The position numbers were made by a program, and so were the translations under genes. Shown here in pieces: positions 1 to 4,545 of a DNA stretch of 5,010 bases. Each line of letters begins with the position of its first letter. Positions within the stretch are counted from its first letter, which is position 1. The stretch comes from Planctomycetota bacterium (GTDB lineage: Bacteria > Planctomycetota > Planctomycetia > Pirellulales > Pirellulaceae). The stretch is from the NCBI GenBank assembly GCA_026692885.1, contig JAPLNJ010001088.1, positions 1 through 5,010 on the forward strand. The letters are read 5' to 3'. Under the pieces are notes generated by a model, which was not told the origin of the DNA, searched no databases, and saw only the letters and a program-made list of their open reading frames with translations.

Positions 1-1
1 A

Positions 2-293
2 ACCCCGTTACAGACCATTGCCACCGTTCAAACGCAGACCAAAGCTTCTGATCGGCGTAGGCAAGGCCCAGCAAATGCTCACGGCCGCGATCATCCTGGG
101 CGCCGATGAGTAGGCATCGTGGGTGGACCTGGTCGTCAAAACCAATCGTGTGACTGGCAAGCCCGAACACCTGGCCGAACTGAAGAAGCGGTTGGATGCC
201 GTGATGGTGCCTTTGCCTGACCGATCTCTGCCAACTGTTCCTGCCCCAAGCCTCGATGGTCTCCCGACCGCCGAGGCTGTTTTTGTTTCTTGA
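2..293 (+). pseudogene. 3' tail of a decayed, unidentified protein gene
   Basis: The gene runs in from upstream of the window. Frame 2 looks coding at the very start (TPLQTIATVQTQTKA, bases 2-46). The coding look then passes to frame 3 (LLIGVGKAQQMLTAAIILGA), so a single-base shift near 44-56 is likely. Frame 3 is interrupted by TAG at 111-113, then continues with ordinary protein composition (ASWVDLVVKTNRVTGKPEH, then AELKKRLDAVMVPLPDRS) to TGA at 291-293. The residues on both sides of the TAG read like one continuous helical domain, and one base change (for example GAG to TAG) would explain the stop. I do not recognise the family. The last 15 or so codons lie inside a terminator hairpin. 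Two sequencing errors would give the same picture, and a living gene ending at 113 cannot be excluded. Confidence 0.4.
249..288 (+). terminator. Rho-independent terminator
   Basis: AGCCTCG (249-255) pairs with CGAGGCT (272-278). Inside, GGTC (258-261) pairs with GACC (266-269) around a TCCC tetraloop, with a 2x2 internal loop between the stems. The T-rich tract GTTTTTGTTT follows directly (279-288). It should end transcription of the upstream decayed gene before the gene starting at 392. It overlaps the last codons of that upstream reading frame, so it lies very close to the stop at 291-293. Confidence 0.7.
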
Positions 294-391
294 GCTGCTG
301 CCGGCCCGTGTCTGTTCCGGCAGTGCATCCGTTCGTTTGTTGCTGACATCGCCCGTAACCCCTGATCCACAGTCCAAGGAGACCACAGTCT

Positions 392-1360
392 ATGTCCACG
401 ACCACCCTTCTCGACCAACCCATCGCCCCCGTTGTCCCCGCTGTCCGCCCCTCGACTTCGCCGTCGCAGCGTCTGCGTGCCACGATGGCAGCGGTGCGTG
501 TGTCGCTCAGTTGGTTCGGCACGCGCAAGAGCTTGACCAGCGAACAGAGAACCCAAGCCGCCGATACGTTCGGTGCTGAGGGTACGTTCTTGTCCGCAGG
601 TAAGAAGTTGCTCGACACCCGCCACGAAGCGTACAAAGCGGTGACGGGCGTCAAGGGCCGCATCGTCGCGCTGTGGAAGTCGATGTCGCTGCCGTTCCCG
701 GAACCCGGCATCCGCCTGATCCGCCAAGATCAGATCGAGACGTTCAATACGCAGCTTGGGACGCTCAAGCAAGAACTCGACGAGGCCGTCGCCGAATTGG
801 ATCGGCGCTACGAGCATCTGAAATCGGCCGCCCGCAACCGCCTCGGAACGCTGTACAACCCGGCCGATTATCCGGTCAGCCTGCTGGGTTTGTTCCAGGT
901 CGCATGGGACTATCCTTCGGTGGACGCCCCTGAGTACTTGCAGCAGCTCAGCCCGGAAATCTACCGGCAGGAGTGCGAACGGGTCGCGGCCCGGTTCGAT
1001 GAAGCTGTGCAGTTGGCCGAGCAGGCGTTCATGGAGGAACTGGAGGAGCTCGTGTCGCATCTGACGGAACGGCTCACCGGCCAGAGCGATAACCGGCCGA
1101 AAGTCTTTCGGGATTCGGCCGTGAACAACCTGACCGAGTTCTTCGAGCGGTTCAAGCAGCTCAACGTGCGCAGCAACGAACAACTGGACGAAGTCGTCGC
1201 CCAGTGCCAACGGATGGTCCGCGGCGTCGAGCCCCAGGCCCTGCGTGACAACCAAGGTCTGCGTCAGCACGTCACCCAGGAACTCTCGCAGGTCCAGAAC
1301 GTACTCGACTTGCTGCTGGTGGATCGTCCCAGGCGCAACATCCTCCGCCGGCCCAAGTGA
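392..1360 (+). CDS. DUF3150-like helical protein (322 aa)
   Basis: The function is unknown. The start is ATG at 392, with AAGGAG at 376-381 and a 10-nt spacer. Residues 1-30 are Pro/Ser/Thr-rich and probably disordered. A motif VRVSLSWFGTRKSLTSEQ (35-52) opens the folded part, followed by long helices. Residues about 113-147 have coiled-coil character (Gln/Glu/Leu-rich, ELDEAVAELDRRYEHL), then comes a segment with LYNPADYPVSLLGLFQVAWDYP (split as LYNPADYP at 154-161 and VSLLGLFQVAWDYP at 162-175). The C-terminal half (about 185-315) is again helical and acidic/glutamine-rich, and the tail is basic (RPRRNILRRPK). The order of 'slsvs-W-GrK' motif, helical coil and 'y.....fgWqaf' segment recalls DUF3150, which I know as a neighbour of CobS/MoxR-like AAA ATPases and VWA proteins in accessory regions. 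That match is from memory and is inference. There is no signal peptide or membrane segment, so it is presumably cytoplasmic. The next gene begins 11 nt downstream. Confidence 0.85.
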   Translation: MSTTTLLDQPIAPVVPAVRPSTSPSQRLRATMAAVRVSLSWFGTRKSLTSEQRTQAADTFGAEGTFLSAGKKLLDTRHEAYKAVTGVKGRIVALWKSMSLPFPEPGIRLIRQDQIETFNTQLGTLKQELDEAVAELDRRYEHLKSAARNRLGTLYNPADYPVSLLGLFQVAWDYPSVDAPEYLQQLSPEIYRQECERVAARFDEAVQLAEQAFMEELEELVSHLTERLTGQSDNRPKVFRDSAVNNLTEFFERFKQLNVRSNEQLDEVVAQCQRMVRGVEPQALRDNQGLRQHVTQELSQVQNVLDLLLVDRPRRNILRRPK

Positions 1361-1371
1361 GGACGATCACC

Positions 1372-1620
1372 ATGCAGCTTGTCATCACTCCAGACGGCAC
1401 CGTCCGTTGCGTGTACACCGAAGACCTGGACCTGCACACGCTCGGGCAGCTCACCATCAGCCGTGGCTCACACGTCGAACCCGACGAGCAGGGCCAGTGG
1501 TGGGCCGACATGTCGCCGGTCTCTGGTCCAAGGCTCGGACCCTACCCGCATTGCAGCCAAGCCCTGGACGCCGAGCGGCAGTGGCTGGAGTCCCGCTGGC
1601 TGGTTTTGCCCGGGTCGTGA
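1372..1620 (+). CDS. Small conserved-looking protein of unknown function (82 aa)
   Basis: I chose ATG at 1372 because TGAGGA (1358-1363) sits 8 nt upstream and the protein then opens with a clean beta-strand (MQLVITPDGTVRCVYTEDLD). A GTG at 1357 in the same frame, overlapping the previous stop as GTGA, would add five residues (MRTIT). The protein looks compact: two N-terminal strands, a helix (HTLGQLTIS), then SHVEPDEQGQWWADMSP with a Trp pair at 43-44, the sequence GPRLGPYP, and a C-terminal helix ending ALDAERQWLESRWL. I recall similar short proteins in planctomycete genomes, always as hypotheticals. It has no membrane segment or catalytic signature. Its start lies 11 nt after the DUF3150-like gene, so the two are very probably cotranscribed and translationally coupled. 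Confidence 0.75.
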   Translation: MQLVITPDGTVRCVYTEDLDLHTLGQLTISRGSHVEPDEQGQWWADMSPVSGPRLGPYPHCSQALDAERQWLESRWLVLPGS

Positions 1621-1640
1621 ACCAGATTGGTTGCCGGCCT

Positions 1641-1893
1641 GGATCTTGCCTGCTTACCAGCAGGATCTTCCCGAAGAGCTAGCCTCATAAAAGGGCCTGT
1701 AAAAGTGCCAGACGCTTCTTGGACCAACATGGCCCCGGAAGCCGGGGTGCAAGCCTGCGCTCGTCCTGGTGCACGCCAGGAGCGCAGGAGGGTTCTTGAC
1801 GGGGCCAACTCGGAGGCTATTGCATCCAACCTGTCTTGCACGTGACCTATTTTACCCAGTTACCCGCCACAGCCTCCTGCCGGAGGCTGTGGC
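1641..1893 (+). ncRNA. Candidate structured RNA or 5' leader
   Basis: This gap of about 300 nt holds no convincing gene but many inverted repeats. CCTGCT/AGCAGG (1649-1654/1659-1664) encloses a TACC loop. CCCCGG/CCGGGG (1733-1738/1742-1747) encloses AAG. CCTGCGCT, a CGT bulge and CCTGG (1754-1769) pair with CCAGG and AGCGCAGG (1776-1788) around TGCACG. Longer pairings also fit: TAGCCTC (1680-1686) with GAGGCTA (1813-1819), TGGCCCCG (1730-1737) with CGGGGCCA (1800-1807), and CAAG (1750-1753) with CTTG (1795-1798), all nested around the large hairpin. Some pairings exclude others, as in an attenuator or riboswitch. It precedes the gene at 1927 and follows the one ending at 1620. I matched it to no known RNA family. 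The pairings were found by eye and no folding energy was computed. Confidence 0.35.
1866..1893 (+). terminator. 12-bp GC-rich hairpin, possible terminator or attenuator
   Basis: GCCACAGCCTCC (1866-1877) and GGAGGCTGTGGC (1882-1893) pair perfectly around a TGCC loop. The following TGTTTCGTGTT is only weakly T-rich, so termination efficiency is uncertain. It lies 19 nt before the Shine-Dalgarno site of the gene at 1927, so it could work as a leader attenuator. An alternative pairing of 1871-1877 with GGAGGCT at 1812-1818 would disrupt it. Confidence 0.45.
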
Positions 1894-1926
1894 TGTTTCG
1901 TGTTCAACAACAAGGAATCCCTGGTA

Positions 1927-2160
1927 ATGACCCAACGTGATCTCGACTCCGCCGTGGCTGTGGCCACGGGCGAATCCCCCTCCGAAATCCGCCGCCTCGG
2001 CTTCGGCATCGCCGACCCGATTGAAGTCTGCTTCGATCCCGAACCCAGCGATGTGCCGCCTGCGTGGCTGGATTGGGATCAGAACGACACCGTGGAACCC
2101 GAACGACGCGTCCGACACGACCGACACGTCCATCGCCGCGGCAAGCACGTGGCCGTGTAA
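1927..2160 (+). CDS. Small protein of unknown function with basic tail (77 aa)
   Basis: The start is ATG at 1927 with AAGGA at 1912-1916 and a 10-nt spacer. An in-frame GTG at 1900 lacks such a site and would begin just past the hairpin stem. Residues 2-25 (TQRDLDSAVAVATGESPSEI) form a likely helix-turn-helix-like pair of helices. They are followed by RRLGFGIADP and an acidic, proline-rich stretch (FDPEPSDVPPAWLDWD, 36-51). I recall planctomycete hypotheticals with the same order: TQRDLD, RRLGF, FDPEP, and a terminal DWD-type end. Here the sequence goes on for about 25 more residues in an Arg/His-rich tail (RRVRHDRHVHRRGKHVAV) encoded by 9-bp tandem repeats, so the tail may be a recent addition. 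The function is unknown, and DNA binding would be a guess based only on the helices and basic tail. The coiled-coil gene follows after 75 nt. Confidence 0.7.
   Translation: MTQRDLDSAVAVATGESPSEIRRLGFGIADPIEVCFDPEPSDVPPAWLDWDQNDTVEPERRVRHDRHVHRRGKHVAV
2103..2129 (+). repeat. 9-bp tandem repeat, three units
   Basis: The units are ACGACGCGT (2103-2111), CCGACACGA (2112-2120) and CCGACACGT (2121-2129). They lie inside the 3' end of the 77-aa gene. Because 9 is a multiple of three, they add residues without shifting the frame and produce its Arg/His-rich tail. Confidence 0.7.
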
Positions 2161-2235
2161 GCCACGGATGGTACCGCATCCAGCATCCACGTTCTGCCTA
2201 TCACCACAACAATTTCCCCAAGGAGCAACAGCCCC

Positions 2236-2793
2236 ATGTCACTGACCGTCACCGAAAAGGAACACTGGAAAGACCGCATATCTCGCCGCATCGACCGGCG
2301 AATCGAGATGCTGGAAGCTGCAGAGCCCAACCTCAAGGACCGCATCAACCGCGAAGCCCGGCAACGTGCGCTGGCCTCGCTCGGCTTGGCCGAAATGCAG
2401 GAGCAGTTGGACCGCATCGAAGACGAGAAGAAGGTGTTAGAGAAGCGGTCCCAGCAACTCCACAAGGCGATGCTCGCCCACGTTCAGGGCGTGCCGATCG
2501 AGGATCTCGAAGACACCTGCTACGTCTACCGCCGCGACGAGGAAATCAAGTCCGCCGTAGTCCGTCGCCAGAAAGTCCACGAAGACGAACTGCTGGGCGA
2601 GTGCGAGACGGGTCGCCAGATCCTGCGGTTACGGGAGGAGAAAGAAAACCTCCTGGACACCATCTGGCTCGCGACCAGTCCCTCCCAGTTGAAAACCCTC
2701 TGGACCAAAGTCGCCGAACTGCTCGGTACCGCGGCGACACAACTGGAACGCGATGCCTTGGCGATTCCGGCCCTGGATGCCAAGGAAGGGTAG
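2236..2793 (+). CDS. Coiled-coil protein of unknown function (185 aa)
   Basis: The start is ATG at 2236 with AAGGAG at 2220-2225 and a 10-nt spacer. The protein is almost all helix and highly charged. Residues 7-50 form an amphipathic basic region (KEHWKDRISRRIDRRIEMLE). Residues about 52-82 form a clear coiled coil (EMQEQLDRIEDEKKVLEKRS). A short break follows (VQGVPIEDLEDTCYVYRRDEE, positions 83-103), then further helices with KVHEDELLGECETGRQILRL (113-132) and EEKENLLDTIWLATSPSQLK (134-153). I recall planctomycete hypotheticals starting with the same MSLTVTEKEHWKDRI type of sequence. It has no membrane segment, nucleotide-binding motif or catalytic motif. It sits directly before the clamp-like gene, so a structural or scaffolding role in the same complex is possible but not shown. 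Confidence 0.85.
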   Translation: MSLTVTEKEHWKDRISRRIDRRIEMLEAAEPNLKDRINREARQRALASLGLAEMQEQLDRIEDEKKVLEKRSQQLHKAMLAHVQGVPIEDLEDTCYVYRRDEEIKSAVVRRQKVHEDELLGECETGRQILRLREEKENLLDTIWLATSPSQLKTLWTKVAELLGTAATQLERDALAIPALDAKEG

Positions 2794-2795
2794 CT

Positions 2796-2921
2796 GTCCG
2801 CGTTGTTGTCCGCACCCGCTGGACGTTCCCTTTGTTACTGCTGTTGCTCACTGGAGCTTGGTTAGCTTACGGGCTGGCCGAGCTCTGGTGGCAGCAGCTT
2901 ATCGTCACACAAGGAGTCTAA
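2796..2921 (+). CDS. Possible small single-pass membrane peptide, start unresolved
   Basis: The frame ending at TAA 2919-2921 encodes RTRWTFPLLLLLLTGAWLAY and then GLAELWWQQLIVTQGV. This has a basic N-side, a hydrophobic helix of about 17-20 residues and a Trp-Trp pair at the far interface, as expected for an N-in single-pass membrane peptide. The gap between the coiled-coil gene and the clamp start fits it exactly, and its stop overlaps the clamp's ribosome-binding site. A purine-rich GGAAGG (2784-2789) stands 6 nt before a GTC codon at 2796. That codon is not a standard start, but one base change to GTG would make a textbook 41-aa gene. The only standard start nearby is TTG at 2832, inside the hydrophobic stretch and without a Shine-Dalgarno site. 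The alternatives are a gene that has lost its start, a sequencing error, or chance hydrophobicity. Confidence 0.35.
   Translation, partial: VRVVVRTRWTFPLLLLLLTGAWLAYGLAELWWQQLIVTQGV
2911..2916 (+). promoter_or_regulatory. Ribosome-binding site that sets a TTG start
   Basis: AAGGAG lies 7 nt before TTG at 2924 in the clamp-like frame. This makes TTG the likely start instead of the ATG at 2753, which would overlap the coiled-coil gene and add 57 residues of unrelated composition. Confidence 0.75.
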
Positions 2922-2923
2922 AC

Positions 2924-4375
2924 TTGATCACCATCACTCGTTCCCTGGCTCGCCAGCTGCGGGCCGTGTTTCGCCGGGCTGGCATCGGCAAGGCTTATGG
3001 TGGCTACGGCCCCCGTGTTCTGATCTTGGCCGACCAAGACACGCTGCGTATCCGGGCGATGTCCGGTAGCGCTGCTGTTGAATATCAGGCTGCCCACCAG
3101 GGTGGCCCCGTGCAAGTGCTGCTACCGCTAAATCTGCTGAACGCCTGCGAAGGCAGCAAGCCTGATCCAGTCCAACTGGACTTCAGCGTTTCTGACAAGG
3201 TCACCGCGTCGTGGACGGACAAACGCGTTCCCGTAATGCTCGACTTCGATGTGTCGGCCCCGGACGACACGCTGCCACCGTTTCCACCCCTGCCGTCGTC
3301 CTTTGCGACGAACGAACCGGACCTGTGGACCGCGCTGCGGGAAGCATCAGCATCCACGGACCCGAACCCGACGAGGGCCGCCGTGGGCTGCATTCAGATC
3401 CGCGGCAGCGAAGGCAAGCTGATCGCCACGGATGGCCAACAGCTCTTGGTCCAGTCCGGGTTTACGTTTCCGTGGACCGAGGAGGACTTGTTGGTCCCGG
3501 CCTCGAACGTCTTCGGTTGCAGAGAGCTACCCAGCGATCAGCCGGTCTATGTCGGCAAGACCGAGGATTGGGCCACGTTCAGGATCGGCGCCTGGTCGAT
3601 TTCGCTCAAGTTGGAGAAGGACGCCCGCTTCCCGGACGTGGCGCGGCACGTGTCCGATCCACGCTTGGCAACGTCGCGACTCTGCCTCGCCGCCAGCGAC
3701 GGCGATTTCCTGACCGATGCCCTGCCGCGGTTGCCGTGCGAAGAAGAGACGAACCGGCCGATCACCATCGACCTGAACGGACAAGTGCTGATCCGTGGCA
3801 AGGGCGCTGACCAGCCGCGTGCCACTGAATTGACTCTGTCCAACTCCCGGCTCGAAGGCGATCCCATCACGATCAACTCGAACCGCGAGTACCTGCTGCG
3901 TGCCATCCGGCTCGGATTCCGCGAAGTGCTGTTGTACGGCAACACCGTGCCGGTGCTGTGCGATGACGGCCGGCGCCAGTTCGTGTGGATGCCCCTTGAA
4001 GTGAAGGCCGCTATCCCCACAGGTCCCGATCTCATCCGCATCGCATCGCCCCAGCGTCCGGCTGACAGTGCGAGCGGGGCTCACAAACACAAACAACCCA
4101 GGAGCAAACCCGTCATGTCGGAAACGACTACCCCTGCCATACCACCAACAACACCAACAACAACCAGTGGCGACAAGTCCCCCGCCAAACGCAAACGTCC
4201 GGCGCAGCCTCCCCGAGGCACCATCGAGCAGACGATCGCCCTGCGTGACGCGTTGCGGGCCACTGTCGCGCAGGCCAACGAATTGATCCGCACCTTGAAG
4301 CACCAGAAACGTGAAACGCGGATCGTGAACAGCACGCTCGAATCGTTGCGGCAGCTGCAAAAGGTCGGGACGTAA
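2924..4375 (+). CDS. Divergent DNA polymerase III beta (sliding clamp)-like protein with C-terminal extension
   Basis: The 483-aa protein starts at TTG 2924 (AAGGAG, 7-nt spacer). Several stretches match the beta-clamp pattern: VQVLLPLNLLNACEG near residues 64-78 (cf. clamp 'vPa..L...v'), GKLIATDGQQLLVQSGF (164-180; clamps have 'lravATDGhRLa'), LLVPASNVF (189-197), RFPDVARHV (235-243; clamps have 'rFPdy.rviP') and, in the third domain, ITINSNREYLLRAIRLGF followed by a strand and FVWMPLE (353-359), which corresponds to the clamp's C-terminal 'MPmrl'. The first 359 residues fit the usual clamp length of about 365-380. Clamps encircle DNA and tether polymerases and other partners, but sequence identity looks low, so a replication role is not certain. 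After 359 come 124 extra residues: a polar linker and, from Met398, a Pro/Thr-rich segment plus two helices that look like a separate small protein. It is probably not the housekeeping dnaN, because the setting is an island of hypotheticals. Confidence 0.75.
   Translation: MITITRSLARQLRAVFRRAGIGKAYGGYGPRVLILADQDTLRIRAMSGSAAVEYQAAHQGGPVQVLLPLNLLNACEGSKPDPVQLDFSVSDKVTASWTDKRVPVMLDFDVSAPDDTLPPFPPLPSSFATNEPDLWTALREASASTDPNPTRAAVGCIQIRGSEGKLIATDGQQLLVQSGFTFPWTEEDLLVPASNVFGCRELPSDQPVYVGKTEDWATFRIGAWSISLKLEKDARFPDVARHVSDPRLATSRLCLAASDGDFLTDALPRLPCEEETNRPITIDLNGQVLIRGKGADQPRATELTLSNSRLEGDPITINSNREYLLRAIRLGFREVLLYGNTVPVLCDDGRRQFVWMPLEVKAAIPTGPDLIRIASPQRPADSASGAHKHKQPRSKPVMSETTTPAIPPTTPTTTSGDKSPAKRKRPAQPPRGTIEQTIALRDALRATVAQANELIRTLKHQKRETRIVNSTLESLRQLQKVGT
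4100..4104 (+). promoter_or_regulatory. Internal ribosome-binding site within the clamp-like frame
   Basis: AGGAG is followed by a 10-nt spacer and ATG at 4115. The same spacing is seen at the genes starting at 392 and 2236. The bases before it (CACAAACACAAACAACCC) are A/C-rich, like an untranslated region and unlike the coding sequence around them. Confidence 0.5.
4115..4375 (+). CDS. Probable separate small helical protein in frame with the clamp (86 aa)
   Basis: The ATG at 4115 corresponds to residue 398 of the long clamp-like frame and has its own AGGAG site. From here the product begins MSETTTPAIPPTTPTTTSGD, continues with a basic patch (KSPAKRKRPAQPPRG) and ends in two predicted helices (IEQTIALRDALRATVAQANE and then LIRTLKHQKRETRIVNSTLE with SLRQLQ at the end). 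I recall planctomycete hypotheticals with the same two-helix ending, 'ALR.alr....kanELIr.LKrqrk....v.sTLasLrqLQ', as separate genes of this size. The likely history is that a stop codon between the clamp and this gene was lost, leaving an in-frame readthrough. It could be made both as a fusion and alone. The function is unknown, and the basic patch could bind nucleic acid. It shares its stop with the clamp-like gene. Confidence 0.5.
   Translation: MSETTTPAIPPTTPTTTSGDKSPAKRKRPAQPPRGTIEQTIALRDALRATVAQANELIRTLKHQKRETRIVNSTLESLRQLQKVGT
4145..4162 (+). repeat. 9-bp tandem repeat, two units
   Basis: CCAACAACA occurs twice in tandem (4145-4153 and 4154-4162). It encodes part of the Pro/Thr linker (PTTPTTT) near the N-terminus of the 86-aa product. 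Confidence 0.6.
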
Positions 4376-4401
4376 ACCGGCTGTGAAGGATTATCTGCAC
4401 T

Positions 4402-4428
4402 TGCTGTACCTGCTGTACCTGCCGTACC
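4402..4428 (+). repeat. 9-bp tandem repeat, three units, intergenic
   Basis: TGCTGTACC (4402-4410), TGCTGTACC (4411-4419) and TGCCGTACC (4420-4428) follow one another exactly, 26 nt after the clamp-like stop. The units are too short and too few for typical plasmid iterons. A simple variable-number repeat is more likely, though a protein-binding array is possible. Confidence 0.75.
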
Positions 4429-4468
4429 CGGCCCAACGGCAGTCACTGCCCGCGGGCTAATCGAAGTT

Positions 4469-4495
4469 CAGCCTGGGCTTGATCGCACCAGGCTG
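4469..4495 (+). terminator. 8-bp hairpin in the intergenic region
   Basis: CAGCCTGG (4469-4476) and CCAGGCTG (4488-4495) pair perfectly around an 11-nt loop. No T-tract follows (TGGATGTACC), so simple Rho-independent termination is doubtful. Its arms resemble those of the hairpins at 249-278 and 1866-1893. It stands 36 nt before the ribosome-binding site of the last gene. Confidence 0.35.
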
Positions 4496-4531
4496 TGGAT
4501 GTACCTCGCGATCACCACACAATCTAACTCT

Positions 4532-4537
4532 GGGAGG
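4532..4537 (+). promoter_or_regulatory. Ribosome-binding site of the last gene
   Basis: GGGAGG lies 8 nt before ATG at 4546 and supports that start for a reading frame that stays open to the window end. Confidence 0.75.
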
Positions 4538-4545
4538 TTTTACCC

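Noticed and set aside
330..391. Sigma-70 promoter before the DUF3150-like gene
   Set aside because: A TTGCTG is present, but no -10-like sequence lies at a suitable distance, so I could not support a promoter.
8..1270. Long minus-strand open frame of 420 codons opposite the DUF3150-like gene
   Set aside because: It is the complement of a well-supported gene with its own ribosome-binding site. The frame also runs across the terminator at 249-288, and its sequence has the Arg/Gly-rich look of antisense frames in GC-rich DNA.
1357..1374. GTG 1357 as the start of the 82-aa protein
   Set aside because: It is possible, since it overlaps the previous stop, but ATG 1372 has the better-placed TGAGGA and gives a clean start to the first strand.
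1736..1790. Slight likeness of GGAAGCCGGGGTGCAAG to a cobalamin riboswitch segment
   Set aside because: The rest of the conserved cobalamin core is not found in order, and the neighbouring stems do not fit that fold.
1627..1845. 72-codon frame in the gap between the 82-aa and 77-aa genes
   Set aside because: It has no Shine-Dalgarno site, and it covers the inverted-repeat region with composition dictated by the stems. An RNA structure explains it better.
2064..2921. 285-codon plus-strand frame overlapping the 77-aa and coiled-coil genes
   Set aside because: Its Arg/Pro/Thr-rich sequence is an off-frame shadow. Only its last 40 or so codons, beyond the coiled-coil gene, look protein-like, and these are listed separately.
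2753..2923. ATG 2753 as the start of the clamp-like protein
   Set aside because: It would overlap the coiled-coil gene by 41 nt and add a Cys/Arg/Pro-rich segment unlike a clamp. TTG 2924 has AAGGAG at the right distance.
3527..4360. 277-codon minus-strand frame opposite the clamp-like gene
   Set aside because: The plus strand here carries recognisable clamp motifs, and the antisense frame has no motif or ribosome-binding site.
4402..4428. Plasmid iterons or origin of replication
   Set aside because: The units are only 9 bp and number only three, and no AT-rich stretch or DnaA-box cluster was seen nearby.
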